Part shown: one piece after another, positions 1-7,631 of the stretch
Layout of the letters: every line of letters begins with the position of its first letter
Position numbering within the stretch: position 1 is the first letter of the stretch
Assembly (NCBI RefSeq): GCF_026343955.1
Contig: NZ_JAPKNI010000003.1
Span: 434,001 to 498,000, forward strand
Origin: Kaistia defluvii
GTDB lineage: Bacteria > Pseudomonadota > Alphaproteobacteria > Rhizobiales > Kaistiaceae
Direction of reading: 5' to 3'
Length of the DNA: 64,000 bases
Made by a program: the position numbers and the translations under genes
Notes under the pieces: model-generated
What the model saw: the letters and a program-made list of their open reading frames with translations, nothing else
Database searches by the model: none
What the model was told of the DNA's origin: nothing

Positions 1-402
1 GTCGAGAGCGTGCGGCGGGCGGCGTCCAAGATCAGCCCGTTCCATCTCGAGGAGCTGGAAGACATTGTCGGCCAGCACCAGACCGCGATCGGCCGCAAGC
101 GCTACACGGAGGCCATCCGGCTCGACGACCAGTTCCACCGCTACATCGCCGAGATCAACAATCTCTCGATGCTGTGGCGGGCCGTCGATATCTCGAAGGC
201 GCAGATGGATCGCGGCCGCTATCTGGCGCTGCCCAAGCCGGGCCTGGGCGAGACGACGATTGCCCAGCACCAGGCGATCCTGACGGCGCTCGCCGCGCGC
301 GACGCGCAGCAGGCCATGGAAGCGATGCGGGTGCATCTCGACACCTCGCTGCGCAACACGCTGAGCCTGCTCGGCGACATGCTGGATCCGCCGGAAAGCT
401 AG
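1..402 (+). CDS. GntR-family transcriptional regulator, FCD domain (5' truncated by window)
   Basis: The reading frame is open from base 1 and ends at a TAG at 400-402, so the N-terminal winged helix lies outside the window. The visible 133 residues are the helical FCD ligand-binding domain. A DDQFHRYIAEINN stretch near residues 41-53 and HQAILTALAARD near 89-100 supply the usual Asp and His metal or ligand positions of FCD proteins. FCD regulators normally repress catabolic or uptake genes and release DNA on binding an organic acid. The gene ends just before a strong bidirectional terminator and faces the minus-strand transpeptidase gene. The target genes are not visible here. Confidence 0.85.
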   Translation, partial: VESVRRAASKISPFHLEELEDIVGQHQTAIGRKRYTEAIRLDDQFHRYIAEINNLSMLWRAVDISKAQMDRGRYLALPKPGLGETTIAQHQAILTALAARDAQQAMEAMRVHLDTSLRNTLSLLGDMLDPPES

Positions 403-422
403 GGCGTTCCGAAAAGACAGAC

Positions 423-447
423 GGGGCCCCTCTACGGGAGGGGCCCC
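423..447. terminator. Bidirectional intrinsic terminator hairpin
   Basis: Ten-base perfect arms (423-432 and 438-447, GGGGCCCCTC with its complement) enclose a 5-base loop between two convergent genes. The plus side continues TTCGGCTT. The minus side continues into GTCTGTCTTTTC, so either strand could be terminated here. Confidence 0.75.
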
Positions 448-453
448 TTCGGC

Positions 454-1116
454 TTAGAGCACCACGACCTTCGAGCCGTCGGGAACCCGGCCGTAGAGAT
501 CGATGACGTCCTGGTTCATCATCCGGATGCAGCCCGAAGAGACGGCCTCGCCGATCGACCAGGGCTGGTTGGTGCCGTGGATGCGATAGAGCGTGTCCTT
601 GCCGCCCTGGAACAGATAGAGCGCGCGGGCGCCAAGCGGATTTTCCGGACCGCCTTCCATGCCGCCGGCCCATTGCTGGTTGATCTCCGGCGAACGGGCA
701 ATCATGTCCTGCGTCGGGGTCCAGCGCGGCCACTGTCGCTTGTACTGGACATTGGCGGTGCCGGAGAACTCCAACCCGGCCTTGCCGACGCCGACGCCAT
801 AGCGCATCGCCTTGCCGCCTTCCTGGACCAGGTAGAGGTAGCGATCATGCGGATCGACGATGATGGTGCCCGGCGGCTGGTCGGTCGAATAGTCGACCTG
901 CGTGCGGATGTTGCGCTGCTTCAACTTGTCGAGCGGCACGGCCGGGATCGGGAATTTCTCCGTCTCGATCGCCGCGTAATGGCGCGCCACCTGCGGATCG
1001 ACCGCGGGCGTCAGCGGGGCGGCGAAATCGCGTCCTGTCGAGGCGCAGGCGGCGAGCGCCAGCGGCAGCAGGATGGCGACCGTCATCCGCCGTAAGAAGG
1101 GAAGGCTTAAGGACAT
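454..1116 (-). CDS. L,D-transpeptidase (YkuD domain) lipoprotein
   Basis: This 220-residue protein has a lipoprotein signal peptide with lipobox LAAC, placing the lipidated cysteine at residue 24. The YkuD catalytic motif HGTNQPWSIG followed by SSGCIRM puts the nucleophilic cysteine near residue 196. The family forms 3-3 peptidoglycan crosslinks or attaches proteins to peptidoglycan in the periplasm. It lies 50 bp downstream of the dsbA-like gene on the same strand, so it may be the last gene of the dsbD-dsbA-ldt unit. The link would make sense because its cysteine must stay reduced in the periplasm, but that is inference. A second in-frame Met at residue 11 is possible; residue 1 keeps a positively charged n-region. 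Confidence 0.9.
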   Translation of the reverse strand: MSLSLPFLRRMTVAILLPLALAACASTGRDFAAPLTPAVDPQVARHYAAIETEKFPIPAVPLDKLKQRNIRTQVDYSTDQPPGTIIVDPHDRYLYLVQEGGKAMRYGVGVGKAGLEFSGTANVQYKRQWPRWTPTQDMIARSPEINQQWAGGMEGGPENPLGARALYLFQGGKDTLYRIHGTNQPWSIGEAVSSGCIRMMNQDVIDLYGRVPDGSKVVVL

Positions 1117-1166
1117 GCTTGGGGGGTTCCGTTGTCGTCACGAAGAAGGGGATGGGAGGGACGGGA

Positions 1167-1793
1167 TCAGTTGGCGGCCTGCCGCCGGCGCGCTTCGGCG
1201 ACCGCTTCCTTGAAGCCGTCATAGTCGAGCGTCGAGGCCCGGAACGGACCGATCAGGTAGGTGGGCGTGCCGTTCATGCCGAGGCCTTCGGCCTGGGCGA
1301 GGTTGCGCTGCATCAGCGCCGAGATCTTCGGCCCATGCGCGGTGAGATCCGCCTGCAGCCGCTTCATGTCGACGCCCGAGGCCTGGATCGCCTCCAGCAT
1401 CGTGTCGCCGGTGACGCCCCGGCCCGAAATGCCCATCAGCGCGTGATGCGCCGTCTCGTATTTGCCCTGATAGTTGGCCGCCAGCGCGAACTGCGCGCCC
1501 TGGACGGAGGATTCGGTCAGGATCGGCCAGTCCTTGTAGACCAGGCGGATCTTGCCGTCCTCCTTGACAACGCGCGCCAGGTCGGCCGCCGACGTCTTGC
1601 AGTAGGGGCAGTTGTAATCGAAGAAGGCAACGATGGTGACGTCGCCCCTGGGGTTTCCGCCTGTCGGCGCCTCGGGATCGTTCAGGACCGCGTTGACATC
1701 GACGCCCTTGGCGATGGCCGGCAAGCCGTCGAGAACGATCGCGGAAGAGGCAAGAAGGCTCGCGGCGGTTCCGAGGAAAAAGCGGCGGTTCAT
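1167..1793 (-). CDS. DsbA-family periplasmic thiol-disulfide oxidoreductase
   Basis: The 208-residue protein has a thioredoxin fold of the DsbA/Com1 type with redox motif CPYC at residues 62-65 in FFDYNCPYC, and a cis-proline segment in NGTPTYLIG near the C-terminus. The N-terminus MNRRFFLG followed by a hydrophobic stretch resembles a Tat signal peptide. I chose the ATG at 1793 because it forms an ATGA overlap with the dsbD stop codon. An ATG four codons upstream is also in frame. Co-transcription with a DsbD-type reductase suggests this protein is kept reduced and acts as an isomerase or reductase, like ScsC or DsbC, instead of as an oxidant. That role is inferred from context. Confidence 0.88.
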   Translation of the reverse strand: MNRRFFLGTAASLLASSAIVLDGLPAIAKGVDVNAVLNDPEAPTGGNPRGDVTIVAFFDYNCPYCKTSAADLARVVKEDGKIRLVYKDWPILTESSVQGAQFALAANYQGKYETAHHALMGISGRGVTGDTMLEAIQASGVDMKRLQADLTAHGPKISALMQRNLAQAEGLGMNGTPTYLIGPFRASTLDYDGFKEAVAEARRRQAAN

Positions 1794-3631
1794 GAAGGGC
1801 TCCATTCTGGAAAAATGCTGTCCGTGGGCGCTTGGCTACCGGTAGACACGGCGTGCTCAAGCCGCTGGGCAAAGTCGTTGCCGGCAATCGCGCCGATCAT
1901 GCGGGATCCGGCCAGTTCCGAGCCGGCGGCGTTGAGCAGGAACATCGTCGGCGGCCCGACGACGCCGAAGCGCTGCATGAGCCGGCGGCTGTCTTCACCG
2001 TTCCGGGTCACATCGGCCTTGATGAAAGTGACGCCGGAAAGCGGGGCTGCAAGACCGGGCTCCGCCAGAACGCGGTCGTTTGATTTGCATACGGTGCACC
2101 AGTCTGCGGTAAACGAGACGAGAATGGGGCGCCCCTCGGCCTTGGCGGCGGCCAAGGCCTGATCCAGCGCCGCTTCCGAGCGAACGGTCAGCGTCTGTGG
2201 CACAACGGCCACAACAGGCCCCGCCCCGCCGAGGAAAGCGAGCGGGCGCAGCGGATCCGTGCCGCCGCCCGCAAAGCCAACGATCAGCGCCGCGCCATAG
2301 ATGGCAAGCGCCAGCCCGGCTGTCTTTTCCAGCCTGCGCACCCACCCCGTCGCAGCCGTCAAGCCGTCGAAGGCGCCGAGGAACACGGCGACGCCCAGCG
2401 CCCCGGCGCCCCAGACCGGCAATGCGAATTCCTCCGGCAGCGCACGCAGCAGCAGGACGGCGGCAAGGCCGAGGAAAACCACGCCGAAGGCCTGCTTGAC
2501 CCGCATCAGCCAGGGACCGGATTTCGGAAGCACCCGGCTGCCGAAGGTGCCGAAGACGATCAGCGGCAATCCCATGCCGAGGCCGAGCGCGAACAGCGCG
2601 GCCGCGCCGCGCAGGCCGTCGCCCGTCTGCGCCACATAGAGAAGGGCGGCAGCCAGCGGCGGCGTCACGCAGGGACCCACGATCAGGGCCGAGCCGAAGC
2701 CGAGCCCGGCGGCGCCCGCGACCGATCCGGCCCGCGTCCCGTTCCGGCGGGCGATCCAGCCGGCCCAGCGCGCCGGTACCTGCAGTTCGAACAGGCCGAA
2801 CATCGACAAGGCGAGAATGACGAAAACCGCCGCCATCAATCCCAAAGCCCAGGGGGCTTGCAGCACCACCTGCAAGTTCTGGCCCGACCAGGCGGCGGCG
2901 AGGCCGAGGACGCCATAGGCCAGCGCCATGGCGCCTACATAGACGGTCGAGAGGACAAAACCGCGTCGGGCGGACAGGTTTTCCCCGGCGCGCGCCAGCA
3001 TGCCGGACAGGATCGGGATCATCGGGAAGACGCATGGCGTGAGAGATAGAAGCAGCCCGAATCCGAGGAAGCTCGCCAGCGTCAGCGCCAGGCTGCCGGT
3101 CATCAGCGAACTTGCCGGCGGCGTGGGCAGGCCCGTCCCGGCCGGCGCGACGGCAGCTACCGACGCGGTCTGCGTTCTAAAACCAAGCCCCGTCTCGACA
3201 TCCGTCAGCGCCAGCGTTGCGAGATCGAGCGCCTTGGTGACCGGCGGATAGCAGATGCTGTCCTCCGCGCACCCTTGATAGGTGACCCGCACCACGCCGC
3301 TGCGCGGGGCGGAGGTTTCAAGAGGGATGGAGACGCGATCGCGATAGATCTCGCTCGGGCCGAAGTTCGGATCATCCTTGCTTTCGCCGGGAGGCGCGGT
3401 GATGGCGACCGGCCTGTCACCGCCGGCGACCGAGATCCTGTCGCGATAGAGATAGTAGCCGGGCTCGATCTGCCATTCGAGCCGCAGCGGGCCGCCCGCA
3501 TCCCGATGGGCGGCAAGACGAAACGCAGCATCCATAGGCAAGGGCGTCTGCGCCCTCGCCACGGCGCCCAGCAGCGTGGCGAGAACGCCAAGCGCCAGGA
3601 TCATGCGATACAGGAAGAACTTGCCCGACAT
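1790..3631 (-). CDS. dsbD: Thiol:disulfide interchange protein DsbD
   Basis: This 613-residue protein shows all three DsbD modules. An N-terminal periplasmic alpha domain carries C121 and C127 in YQGCAEDSICYPP. A transmembrane CcdA-like domain has the two conserved Cys-Pro motifs TPCVFPMIP and GPCVTPPLAA. A C-terminal thioredoxin domain carries WCTVC. DsbD passes electrons from cytoplasmic thioredoxin across the inner membrane to periplasmic partners. The Met at 3631 is chosen because it begins a normal signal peptide; a longer in-frame start at 3673 would run into the CTTAAG box. The gene is translationally coupled to the dsbA-like gene and diverges from the two-component system. Confidence 0.93.
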   Translation of the reverse strand: MSGKFFLYRMILALGVLATLLGAVARAQTPLPMDAAFRLAAHRDAGGPLRLEWQIEPGYYLYRDRISVAGGDRPVAITAPPGESKDDPNFGPSEIYRDRVSIPLETSAPRSGVVRVTYQGCAEDSICYPPVTKALDLATLALTDVETGLGFRTQTASVAAVAPAGTGLPTPPASSLMTGSLALTLASFLGFGLLLSLTPCVFPMIPILSGMLARAGENLSARRGFVLSTVYVGAMALAYGVLGLAAAWSGQNLQVVLQAPWALGLMAAVFVILALSMFGLFELQVPARWAGWIARRNGTRAGSVAGAAGLGFGSALIVGPCVTPPLAAALLYVAQTGDGLRGAAALFALGLGMGLPLIVFGTFGSRVLPKSGPWLMRVKQAFGVVFLGLAAVLLLRALPEEFALPVWGAGALGVAVFLGAFDGLTAATGWVRRLEKTAGLALAIYGAALIVGFAGGGTDPLRPLAFLGGAGPVVAVVPQTLTVRSEAALDQALAAAKAEGRPILVSFTADWCTVCKSNDRVLAEPGLAAPLSGVTFIKADVTRNGEDSRRLMQRFGVVGPPTMFLLNAAGSELAGSRMIGAIAGNDFAQRLEHAVSTGSQAPTDSIFPEWSPS

Positions 3632-3673
3632 TGCGACTCCGTCCGGAATGGAGGCGCACCATCGGATGACCAC

Positions 3674-3690
3674 CTTAAGCCAGCCTTAAG
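3674..3690. promoter_or_regulatory. Two-component response regulator box CTTAAG-N5-CTTAAG
   Basis: Two CTTAAG hexamers (3674-3679 and 3685-3690) are separated by exactly five bases, giving the 11-bp direct-repeat spacing recognised by OmpR-family regulators of the PmrA/QseB type. The site lies 40 bp before the response regulator ATG and about 43 bp before the dsbD ATG. Because CTTAAG is itself a palindrome, the box reads the same from both genes. It is the obvious candidate for autoregulation and for control of the dsbD operon. Confidence 0.7.
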
Positions 3691-3730
3691 TCTAGCGGAG
3701 AATAGAGAAGCGGAAGCAAAGGATCCTCGC

Positions 3731-4393
3731 ATGCGCGTTCTCGTCGTCGAAGACGACCCCATCCTGTCGGACGGCCTGAAGGTTGGCCTGGCGCTCGGCC
3801 TCGTCACGGTCGATTGCGTGGCGACCTGCGCCGACGCGCGCGCCGCGCTCGCCAGCGCGCAGTTCGACGCCATCGTGCTCGACCTGATGCTGCCGGACGG
3901 GTCCGGCCTCGACGTGCTGCGGGAAATGCGCCGGGCGGGCGACCACACACCGGTGCTCCTGCTGACCGCGCAGGACGAGACCCCGGATCGCATCCGCGGC
4001 CTCGACAGCGGCGCCGACGACTATATCGGCAAGCCCTTCGATCTGGACGAACTCGCCGCGCGGGTGCGGGCGGCGGCACGGCGCCACGCCGGGCGCGCCG
4101 CGCCCCTGCTGCAGACAGGCTCGATTTCGCTCGATCCGTCGACGCTCTCCGTCACGGTCGCCGGCGAGCCGATATCCCTGTCGCGGCGGGAATTCTCGGT
4201 GCTGGCGGCGCTGATGGAACGGCCGGGCACGATCCGCTCGCGGGGTGAGATCGAGGAACGGCTCTATGGCTGGCAGGAGGAGGTCGACAGCAACGCGGTC
4301 GAGGTCCACATCCACAACCTGCGCAACAAGATCGGCCGCGCCGCCATCGAGACCGTGCGCGGCCTCGGCTATCGCATGGGGTCGGCGCCATGA
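3731..4393 (+). CDS. OmpR-family response regulator (QseB/PmrA/TctD type)
   Basis: The 220-residue protein has a receiver domain with acidic pocket EDD at residues 7-9, phospho-acceptor D51 in VLDLMLPDGSG, and the conserved Lys in IGKPFD. A C-terminal winged helix follows with the VEVHIHNLRNKIG recognition segment typical of the QseB/PmrA branch. The start at 3731 gives the canonical MRVLVVEDD beginning; upstream sequence in the same frame crosses the control box and is not coding. The stop overlaps the kinase start as ATGA. The adjoining CTTAAG direct repeat supports autoregulation and control of the divergent dsbD operon. Confidence 0.95.
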   Translation: MRVLVVEDDPILSDGLKVGLALGLVTVDCVATCADARAALASAQFDAIVLDLMLPDGSGLDVLREMRRAGDHTPVLLLTAQDETPDRIRGLDSGADDYIGKPFDLDELAARVRAAARRHAGRAAPLLQTGSISLDPSTLSVTVAGEPISLSRREFSVLAALMERPGTIRSRGEIEERLYGWQEEVDSNAVEVHIHNLRNKIGRAAIETVRGLGYRMGSAP

Positions 4394-5724
4394 CCTCGCT
4401 GCGCCGCCGCCTGTTCTTCATCCTGGTGGCCGCGACCGGCCTGATCTGGCTGAGCGCCGGAGCCTGGATCTATATCGGCAGCCGCTCGGAACTCGAACAT
4501 GTGCTCGACACCCGGCTGCAGGAAGCGGCGAAGATGGTGCATTCGCTCGTCGACGCCCACACCATGCCGGCGTCGGTGAATGCCCTCAATGCCGCGCTTC
4601 CGGCGGAAGTACACGGCTATGAGCGCCAGCTCTCCTGCCAGATCTGGTCGCTGGACGGCCATCTCGTCGCCCGGTCGAGCGGCGCGCCGGCGGCCCAGCT
4701 CGCCGAGAACGTCGATGGCTATTCGGACAGGGTGGTCGATGGCGAACCCTGGCGCGTCTATACGATCCAGGATCCGGTCAAGCGCGTGCGCGTCATGGTC
4801 GGCGACCGCATCGGCCTGCGCCACAAGCTGGTCAACGACCTGATCGTCGGGCTGCTGGCGCCGGCGCTGCTGGTGCTGCCGCTCTTCGGCCTGCTGACCT
4901 GGGCAAGCCTCGGGCGCGGCCTGCGGCCACTTCGCAGCATGGCCGCGGAACTGCAGGGACGGGATGCCGAGGACATGCGCCCGCTCGATGCGAGCCGGCT
5001 GCCGGCCGAGGTTCAGCCGCTCGCCCACGCGCTCAACGCATTGTTCGACAAGGTCGAAGCGGCCCGCCGGCACGAGCGCGAGATCACGGCCTTCGCGGCG
5101 CATGAACTGCGCACGCCACTCGCCGGGCTCAAGACGCAGGCGCAGGTGGCGCGGGCGGCTGCCGATCCGGCGGTGCGGGATCGCGCCCTGTCGCAGATCC
5201 TCGTCTCCGTCGACCGGACGACCCGGCTCGTCCGTCAGCTGCTGGTGCTCACCCGGCTGGAAGCCGAGGGGGTCCATCCCTGCAACGGGACCCACGCGGC
5301 AGGCGAGCTGCTGGCGGAAATCGTCGCGACGGCGCCGCCGCTCCCCGACATCGTCCGGGTCGAGATCGATCCTGCGCTCGCCGAGGTCCATCTGCCCGGT
5401 CCGCGCGAAACCTGGATGCTGGCCCTGCGAAACGTGCATGAAAACGCCATCCACCACATGCCGGAAGGCGGCCTCGTCCGCTGGTGCGCGGCACCGGACG
5501 GGCGGGGCGTGATGGCCATCGACCAGGGCCCGGGCATCCCCGAGGAGGAACTGGCCCTGGTGACGCAGCGCTTCTATCGCGGCCGCCACAAGAGCACGTC
5601 GGGAACCGGCCTCGGCCTTACCATCGTCGCCATCGCCGCCCGCCGGCTCGGCGTCGAACTGGTGCTGAGCAACCGGCAGGACCGCACCGGCCTGCAGGCG
5701 GCCTTCATCCTGCCACGCCGGTGA
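4390..5724 (+). CDS. Membrane sensor histidine kinase (QseC-like)
   Basis: This 444-residue kinase has transmembrane segments near residues 8-29 and 150-172 that flank a periplasmic sensor of about 120 residues. A short linker follows. The HisKA domain has H238 in FAAHELRTPL, the N-box is in NVHENAIHHMPEGG, and the G-boxes are DQGPGIPEEE and GTGLGLTIVAIAARR. It presumably phosphorylates the preceding response regulator, to which it is coupled by an ATGA overlap. The single Cys at about residue 83 lies in the periplasmic loop. The signal is unknown; divergence from a thiol-redox operon makes envelope redox or metal stress a reasonable guess. Confidence 0.94.
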   Translation: MTSLRRRLFFILVAATGLIWLSAGAWIYIGSRSELEHVLDTRLQEAAKMVHSLVDAHTMPASVNALNAALPAEVHGYERQLSCQIWSLDGHLVARSSGAPAAQLAENVDGYSDRVVDGEPWRVYTIQDPVKRVRVMVGDRIGLRHKLVNDLIVGLLAPALLVLPLFGLLTWASLGRGLRPLRSMAAELQGRDAEDMRPLDASRLPAEVQPLAHALNALFDKVEAARRHEREITAFAAHELRTPLAGLKTQAQVARAAADPAVRDRALSQILVSVDRTTRLVRQLLVLTRLEAEGVHPCNGTHAAGELLAEIVATAPPLPDIVRVEIDPALAEVHLPGPRETWMLALRNVHENAIHHMPEGGLVRWCAAPDGRGVMAIDQGPGIPEEELALVTQRFYRGRHKSTSGTGLGLTIVAIAARRLGVELVLSNRQDRTGLQAAFILPRR

Positions 5725-5827
5725 AACGGAACGCCGCGGGGGGCTGTCGCGGCGAAACCGCCGCGGCGCCCTTGATCTTCGGCGCCGGGCTTTGCATGGA
5801 AGCCTCGGCGAGGTACGAGCGGCAGCC

Positions 5828-6415
5828 ATGTTCACCCTTCTGAAATCCGAAACCTTCCGGCAGGAAATCAAGAAGAGCCGCTTTCTCGCGGTGGCGGGGC
5901 CTGTATCCGACGAGGCGGACGCGAAGGCGTTCATCGCGGCGAATTCCGACCCGGCCGCGAACCACAATTGCTGGGCCTGGAAGATCGGGCAGCAATACCG
6001 CTTCAGCGATGATGGCGAACCGAGCAGCACGGCCGGCAAGCCGATCCTGCAGGCGATCGAAGGGCAGTCGCTCGACGGCGTCGCCGTCGTGGTGACGCGG
6101 TGGTTCGGCGGGATCCTGCTCGGCGGCGGCGGTTTGATCCGCGCCTATGGCGGCACGGCGGCGGCGTGCCTGCGCGGGGCGGAGAAGCAGCCGCTGGTCG
6201 TGACGCAGGAAGCGACGATCCTTTGCGGCTTCGGCGACCTGGCGCTGTTGCAGGCGCGGCTGGCAACATGGCCCACCACGCGCGTGACGGCGCAGACCTA
6301 CACCGCGACGGGCGGCGAACTGGTCGTCGCGATCCAGCAGGACGACGTCGAGGCCGTGCGCCAGCTGGTTGCCGACCTCACCAGCGGCCGCGCCACCATG
6401 CGCCTCGCCGATTAG
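5828..6415 (+). CDS. YigZ/IMPACT-family protein (UPF0029)
   Basis: The 195-residue protein begins MFTLLKSE and carries the family core KSRFLAVAGPV, then DDGEPSSTAGKPIL and VVVTRWFGGILLG, all hallmarks of the IMPACT domain. A shorter C-terminal DUF1949-like segment follows. Bacterial YigZ proteins are cytosolic and of poorly defined biochemical role. Eukaryotic IMPACT modulates translation control through GCN1, but that should not be carried over. I selected the ATG at 5828 over one at 5792 because family members start just ahead of the conserved block. It is probably a single-gene unit between the kinase and rpfF. Confidence 0.9.
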   Translation: MFTLLKSETFRQEIKKSRFLAVAGPVSDEADAKAFIAANSDPAANHNCWAWKIGQQYRFSDDGEPSSTAGKPILQAIEGQSLDGVAVVVTRWFGGILLGGGGLIRAYGGTAAACLRGAEKQPLVVTQEATILCGFGDLALLQARLATWPTTRVTAQTYTATGGELVVAIQQDDVEAVRQLVADLTSGRATMRLAD

Positions 6416-6615
6416 GACGGACGCGCTTCCGTCGGTGCCGGGAAAGCGTCAGACCCCCGACGTTCAGGCATGCAGCACGACCTGACGTAAACTTCAGCAA
6501 CAAACGCACGCCAGAGTCTGCTCGCATCGACCTTCTTGAGCGTAATGTATTGGTGGCGGTCCTGCGGCATCCTCCCCCGCGACGGCCCAAACATTTACGC
6601 AAAAGGAGACTGACC

Positions 6616-7584
6616 ATGACTTCCCTTCGCATGAACCACGAACCCATCGCCTTCGCCAACCCGAACGCCGGCTCGGCGATCCAGACGGCAGCCGAGGCCG
6701 CCCGCGCGATCCACGATATCGGCTATGACAACCTTCATCTCGACATCGACACGGTCAACGCCACCTGCTGGTGCTACATGGAGCCGGTCGGCAAACCCTC
6801 CTACACGCACGAGCTGATGGGCGACATCAGCCGGATGCAGAAGGCGATCACGCAGACCTTCGCCAATCTTTCCGGACCGGAAGCGACCCCGTTCGGCTGG
6901 TTCGTCATGGCCTCGGGCGTTCCGGGAATCTACAATCTGGGCGGCGATCTCGGCCATTTCGCCCAGCGCATCCGCAGCCGCGACCTGAAGGCGATGCGCC
7001 ACTACGGCCATGTCGCCGTCGAAGCCATCCACCGCAACGCCGTCGCGTTCGACGCGCCGGTCGTGACGATGGCGCTCGTCCAGGGCGACGCGCTGGGCGG
7101 CGGCTTCGAGCATGCCCTGTCCTTCGACCTGATCGTGGCCGAGCGCAGCGCCAAGATGGGCCTGCCGGAAATCCTGTTCAACATGTTCCCCGGCATGGGC
7201 GCCTACAGCTTCCTGTCGCGGCGCATGTCGCGCGACAAGGCGGAAGCGCTGATCCTGTCGGGCCGCATCCACACCGCCGAAGAATTGTATGAGATGGGCG
7301 TGGTGGATGTGCTGGCCGAGGACGGCCAGGGCCAGGCGGCGGTGCTGGATTACATTGCCCGCCACAACCGCAAGCACAACGCCCATCAGGCCCTGTACCG
7401 GGCCCGTCGGCGCGTCAACCCGGTCACGCTCTCCGAACTGATCGACGTGGTCGACATCTGGGCGGAAGCAGCGCTGAACCTGACCGAGGCCGACCTGCGC
7501 AAGATGGATCGGCTCTGCTCGGCGCAGAACCGCCGTCTCGCAAGCCTGCAGCCGGACATGCCCGTGCTTGTGGCTGCCGAATAG
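6616..7584 (+). CDS. rpfF: DSF synthase RpfF-like crotonase (cis-2-unsaturated fatty acid signal synthase)
   Basis: The 322-residue protein is a crotonase-fold enzyme closest in motif pattern to RpfF, which makes diffusible signal factor from acyl-ACP by combined thioesterase and dehydratase activity. The oxyanion-hole segment YNLGGDLGHF is present. E165 in GGGFEHAL and E185 in GLPEILFN lie 20 residues apart, as do the two catalytic glutamates E141 and E161 I recall for Xanthomonas RpfF. The stretches NMFPGMGAYSF and EELYEMGVVDVLAEDGQG are also RpfF-like and not general enoyl-CoA hydratase features. A good Shine-Dalgarno (AAAGGAG) sits 9 bp before the ATG. The convergent RpfC-like gene makes the assignment strong. 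Confidence 0.88.
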   Translation: MTSLRMNHEPIAFANPNAGSAIQTAAEAARAIHDIGYDNLHLDIDTVNATCWCYMEPVGKPSYTHELMGDISRMQKAITQTFANLSGPEATPFGWFVMASGVPGIYNLGGDLGHFAQRIRSRDLKAMRHYGHVAVEAIHRNAVAFDAPVVTMALVQGDALGGGFEHALSFDLIVAERSAKMGLPEILFNMFPGMGAYSFLSRRMSRDKAEALILSGRIHTAEELYEMGVVDVLAEDGQGQAAVLDYIARHNRKHNAHQALYRARRRVNPVTLSELIDVVDIWAEAALNLTEADLRKMDRLCSAQNRRLASLQPDMPVLVAAE

Positions 7585-7591
7585 GCCCGAT

Positions 7592-7619
7592 TGGCGATGC
7601 GCCCGCGGGCGCATCGCCA
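7592..7619. terminator. Long GC-rich hairpin between convergent rpfF and rpfC
   Basis: Thirteen-base perfect arms (7592-7604 and 7607-7619, starting TGGCGATGCGCCC) are separated by only two bases. There is no U-tract, so classical intrinsic termination is uncertain. Its position in the 47-bp convergent gap suggests a bidirectional transcript end or an mRNA-stabilising structure. Confidence 0.55.
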
Positions 7620-7631
7620 GCCGCCCGACGG

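Noticed and set aside
6616-7584. Ordinary enoyl-CoA hydratase
   Set aside because: Glutamate spacing, the YNLGGDL and EELYEMGVVDVLAEDGQG segments and the adjoining RpfC-like kinase favour a DSF synthase.
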